Below are positions 15,175-17,591 of a stretch of 17,591 nt of DNA, one piece after another. This DNA is from Synergistaceae bacterium (GTDB taxonomy: Bacteria; Synergistota; Synergistia; Synergistales; Aminobacteriaceae), in the NCBI GenBank assembly GCA_031270755.1, contig JAISWV010000292.1, positions 1-17,591 of the forward strand. Reading direction: 5' to 3'. The notes below the pieces were generated by a model. That model was not told where the DNA came from. It made no database searches and worked only from the letters and a program-made list of their open reading frames with translations. The stretch's first letter is position 1. Each line of letters starts with the position of its first letter. The position numbers were made by a program, and so were the translations under genes.

Positions 15175-16053
15175 TCATTCAGGTTTCGTGCGGAGAAAAG
15201 GCTCTGCCGTGAACACGATGATGCCGGCCCAGATAAGGGCGAAGGAAAACCATCGCGCCAAAGACATGGGCTCGTTGTAGATGAGAATGGCGGTGAGAAA
15301 GGTCAGGATGGGCGACGCGTACTGGGTAAGCCCCACAGCCGTCATGGTGGTGCGCCGCACTCCCCAGGCAAACGTCATGAGAGGCATGGCCGTCACCGCT
15401 CCCGCGCCGACCAGCAACAAGGTGATTCCGACGCCGTAAGGGAAATGCGCCGTACCTCTGCTCTGAAGCCAGGCGAGCCAGAGCAGCGCGAAAGGGACGA
15501 TGAACAGCGTCTCCAAGGTCAACCCGGAGAGGGAGTCCACCGCGATCAATTTTTTCAGCAGTCCGTAGATCCCGAAGGTGAAGGCGATCCCCAGCGCCGC
15601 AAGCGGCAGGCGTCCGAATGCAGCCACCTCCGCAGCCACCCCGCAGGCGGCGAGTCCCACGGCCAGAACCTGAAGAGGGCGAAGGCGTTCCTGAAAGACC
15701 GCCACGCCGAACAGGATGCTCAGCAGCGGGTTGATGAAGTATCCCAAGCTGGTCTCCAGGATCCTGCCGCTGTTGATGGCCCCAATATAAAGGTACCAGT
15801 TCACCGTGATCGTCGCTCCGGAACAGGCCAGCAGCCCCAAAGAGCCGCGATTCGCCCGAAACAGCGAGATTACGCCCCCCGCTCCCCGGCTCAGCGCCAG
15901 CAGGAGAAACGAACAAACGCATCCCCAGATGGCCCGATGCCCTAAGATTTCCGCCGGAGGCACGGAGGACAGCAATTTCCAGTAAAGCGGCATGAATCCC
16001 CACAAAGTGTAAGTCAGCAGTACCGCCAAAGTGCCCTTCGTGCCCTCGTTCAC
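15175..16053 (-). CDS. rarD: RarD-type EamA/DMT family permease
   Basis: A 292-residue inner-membrane protein with about ten transmembrane segments in two EamA halves. The RarD subfamily signature is clear: LWGFMPLYWKLL.SVPPAEILGHRAIW, NWYLYIGAINSGRILETSLGYFINPL, ERLRPLQ, FGIYGLLKKL, LTLETL and GLTQYASPILTFL. E. coli RarD is annotated as a chloramphenicol-sensitivity protein, but its natural substrate is not firmly known. The start is GTG 16053-16051 (NEGTKGTLAV), with GGGAGG about 9 bases upstream. A TTG at 16077 in the same frame would place that ribosome binding site inside the gene, so I reject it. It is convergent to the AddB-like gene. Confidence 0.9.
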   Translation of the reverse strand: MNEGTKGTLAVLLTYTLWGFMPLYWKLLSSVPPAEILGHRAIWGCVCSFLLLALSRGAGGVISLFRANRGSLGLLACSGATITVNWYLYIGAINSGRILETSLGYFINPLLSILFGVAVFQERLRPLQVLAVGLAACGVAAEVAAFGRLPLAALGIAFTFGIYGLLKKLIAVDSLSGLTLETLFIVPFALLWLAWLQSRGTAHFPYGVGITLLLVGAGAVTAMPLMTFAWGVRRTTMTAVGLTQYASPILTFLTAILIYNEPMSLARWFSFALIWAGIIVFTAEPFLRTKPE

Positions 16054-16163
16054 AAAAATTTCCCTCCCTGAATTCAAAAAGACCTGAGTTCAAAAAGCGA
16101 ACCCCTTCACGGCGTCAGCCGGCACACAATACCCGCAGGTTGTACGTAAGATTTTCTTGGAGG

Positions 16164-16198
16164 ATTATATCATTAGAGGCATACGGGATATCTGTCAA
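16164..16198 (-). promoter_or_regulatory. Candidate promoter of rarD
   Basis: The minus strand has a perfect -35 box TTGACA (16198-16193). A TCTAAT follows after 15 bases (16177-16172), and a perfect TATAAT 23 bases away (16169-16164). Neither spacing is ideal, so the exact -10 is uncertain. It lies about 110 bases upstream of the rarD GTG. Confidence 0.45.
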
Positions 16199-16232
16199 AA
16201 CATGGTTACACCGTTCGGGACCTTCGGTAAAT

Positions 16233-16832
16233 TTATTTATAGTTCACACGTTCCGGGAAGGCATCCCTCAGCGCATCGACGTTGACGTAGTCGCGGGTAT
16301 CGAAAGCGTTTTTGATAAAACCGGCTTCGCGTCCCCATTGGTATATTGCATCGAGAGCGTCAATGGTGTCTTGGTTAAATTCGAGGCTCATGTCGTTACG
16401 CTGTAGATTGATGAGTACCTGTTCTTTCGGCATATTGGCCTTCTTTTCAACTATTTCAGCAGTTTTTTCGGGTTTTGTTTTGATGAACGTCACAATTTCA
16501 TCGAGCGCCTTGACGTACTTGACCACAGTTTCCTTGTTTTCCTGAAGAAATTTTTGAGTGGAGAGAAACATATTCACAGTTTGCGCGTTTATTGACTTTA
16601 GATCTGCAATAGCTTTGACTCCTTCTATTTCCTGCAGCGCCTTCACTGTTTGCCCTCCGCCCCATATACCGGTCGCCCGTTTGGTTTTTAATGCCGCGAC
16701 TCCTTCTTGAGAGCTCGATATAGGCAAAAATTTTACTGTTTTAGGGTCAACTCCTCCGGATTCAAGGAGTTTTGCTACCCAGAATTCTTCTACAGTGCCC
16801 TTGTTGAGCATGATTGATTTCCCTCCAAGGTC
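16233..16832 (-). pseudogene. N-terminally truncated SsuA/NMT1-type ABC transporter substrate-binding protein
   Basis: About 200 codons encode the C-terminal two thirds of a periplasmic binding protein of the sulfonate/nitrate/taurine family: NKGTVEEFWVAKLLESGGVDP, ISSSQEGVAALKTKRATGIW, VKYVKALDEIVTFIKTKPE and the end RDYVNVDALRDAFPERVNYK. Homology extends upstream of the only ATG (16811) as DLGGKSIMLNKGT, then meets a TAA at 16847-16845. The ATG is therefore an internal Met. The GGAGGG before it is codons of the old gene, although it might act as a ribosome site. The signal peptide and the first lobe are missing, so no functional binding protein can be made. The region is visibly AT-richer than the arn operon. 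No permease or ATPase gene is next to it. Confidence 0.75.
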
Positions 16833-16863
16833 GAGCAGGCACCATTACGTGGCCAACATGGAC

Positions 16864-16889
16864 ATCCCGCAGCTTTCACTCCGCGGGAT
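16864..16889. other. Short inverted repeat between hsdR end and the truncated binding protein
   Basis: ATCCCGC and GCGGGAT (7-bp arms, 12-base loop) lie 95 bases downstream of the hsdR stop. There is no T-run on the hsdR strand, so terminator function is doubtful. The rest of 16848-16983 shows no recognisable gene. Confidence 0.35.
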
Positions 16890-16983
16890 ACTTCTTTCTA
16901 TGGGCACTACTCTCGCAACTTCTAACCTGCTGCCGCGCAGAAACTCATCAATCTATCCCTCGCATACATGAACCATTCTCACG

Positions 16984-17591
16984 CTACGTGTCAAACTCAT
17001 CGGCTTCTCCCTCGACGTCAAAGCCCTCTTCGAGCAAGAATTTCCGCAGAAAGTCGTCGATGTGCTGATTGACCTTGAACAGCGAAACCGTCGCGCCCGT
17101 TCGCCTCTCGAAGAATGCGCGGGCTTTCGCCTTGTCCACGGTGGCTTTTAGGCCGTCAAAGCGTCCGTACTCGTTGATATTGTCCTCGGTCAGTTTCAAA
17201 TTCATCATTTCCCGGAGCTTCGCTTCGTCCAGTCCGAGGACAACGGCGACACCATGTATCTGGTCCGCTTTCGCCTTTGCCTGACACTCGGTGATGTAGT
17301 CGCGCAAAGTCTTGCCTTCTTCGACAATCACGTCACCGCGTTCGATGTCGCGCAGGAAGATTCCGGCATACTTCTGTTCCTCTTGGGTCAGCGTGGCGAA
17401 CGTCTTATGTAGGTCGTCCAACGCTTGGTCAACAAGCGCCTTCGATGGTTTCGGATCGAGGTTCACGAGCTTCAAATACTTCACAAAGCGCGAGTTCATA
17501 TAGTCAGCGTCGATTTTCCCCGTGTCTATCTCGGTTAGATGCCCGTCGATGTCGTAAGGAATCTCATCACCGCCGCCCTTACCTTCGCCGC
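16984..17591 (-). CDS. hsdR: Type I restriction enzyme R subunit, C-terminal end (5' part beyond window)
   Basis: About 202 residues are visible; the frame stays open to the window edge (GGGDEIPYDIDGHLTEIDTG before MNSRFVKYLK), so the gene starts outside. The sequence matches the C-terminal helical region of HsdR: DADYMNSRFVKYLKLVN, EEQKYAGIFLRDIERGD, LREMMNLKLTEDNINEYGRFD and FKVNQHIDDFLRKFLLEEGFD. Knowledge of the family: HsdR is the ATP-dependent translocase and nuclease subunit that works with HsdM and HsdS, and this end contacts the methyltransferase core. The helicase and nuclease motifs are not in the window, so activity cannot be judged. The stop at 16984 lies next to a truncated transporter gene, suggesting the edge of an inserted restriction cassette. 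Confidence 0.75.
   Translation of the reverse strand, partial: GEGKGGGDEIPYDIDGHLTEIDTGKIDADYMNSRFVKYLKLVNLDPKPSKALVDQALDDLHKTFATLTQEEQKYAGIFLRDIERGDVIVEEGKTLRDYITECQAKAKADQIHGVAVVLGLDEAKLREMMNLKLTEDNINEYGRFDGLKATVDKAKARAFFERRTGATVSLFKVNQHIDDFLRKFLLEEGFDVEGEADEFDT

Noticed and set aside
16140..16406. Plus-strand 88-codon ORF between rarD and the binding-protein remnant
   Set aside because: Mostly antisense to the binding-protein remnant, which has clear homology.
1..17591. CRISPR arrays, tRNA and rRNA genes, insertion-sequence transposases
   Set aside because: Looked for on both strands; no regularly spaced repeats, cloverleaf-like genes, rRNA segments or DDE-type transposase motifs were seen.

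Overview
The window looks like a bacterial chromosome segment from a diderm (Gram-negative-type) organism. It carries a nearly complete set of genes for putting 4-amino-4-deoxy-L-arabinose (L-Ara4N) on lipid A, which only makes sense in a cell with lipopolysaccharide. The core is GC-rich by eye. An anaerobic gut-type diderm such as a Synergistota member is my guess from the overall flavour (GLUG surface proteins, Rpn nucleases, frequent GTG/TTG starts), but nothing here proves the phylum.

Left part (1-3450) is a worn, rearranged zone. It holds the 3' end of an Rpn-family PD-(D/E)XK nuclease gene, a remnant of a VapC/FitB PIN toxin, and a minus-strand NlpC/P60-GLUG protein cut by an in-frame TAG, followed by a clear intrinsic terminator. 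Next comes a 297-bp internal fragment of a second Rpn gene, about 94% identical to the first, which sits between two 35-bp repeats. One of those repeats is the 3' end of the cardiolipin synthase gene.

Centre-left (3452-10782, minus strand) is one tight operon, read in the order UDP-glucuronate oxidative decarboxylase (the C-terminal half of ArnA), arnT, arnC, the ArnA formyltransferase half, arnD, and a cardiolipin synthase. Together these make UDP-Ara4O, formylate the amino sugar, load it on undecaprenyl phosphate, deformylate it and transfer it to lipid A. The aminotransferase ArnB and the flippase ArnE/F are absent from the window. ArnA, fused in E. coli, is two separate genes here.

Centre-right (10871-15067, plus strand) is a divergent two-gene unit: mtnA (methylthioribose-1-phosphate isomerase) and a large AddB-like PD-(D/E)XK nuclease with an iron-sulfur cysteine set. 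A convergent rarD-type transporter gene follows (15175-16053, minus). The right end (16233-17591, minus) holds an N-terminally truncated sulfonate/nitrate-type binding protein next to the C-terminal end of a type I restriction subunit HsdR.

The most unusual signal is a roughly 62-bp palindromic repeat. One copy lies between the convergent genes addB and rarD (15102-15163). A second lies in frame inside the arnT coding sequence (8778-8840). A third half-copy lies at 3079-3112, fused to the cardiolipin-synthase-tail repeat. This resembles mobile palindromic elements that tolerate insertion into protein-coding genes.
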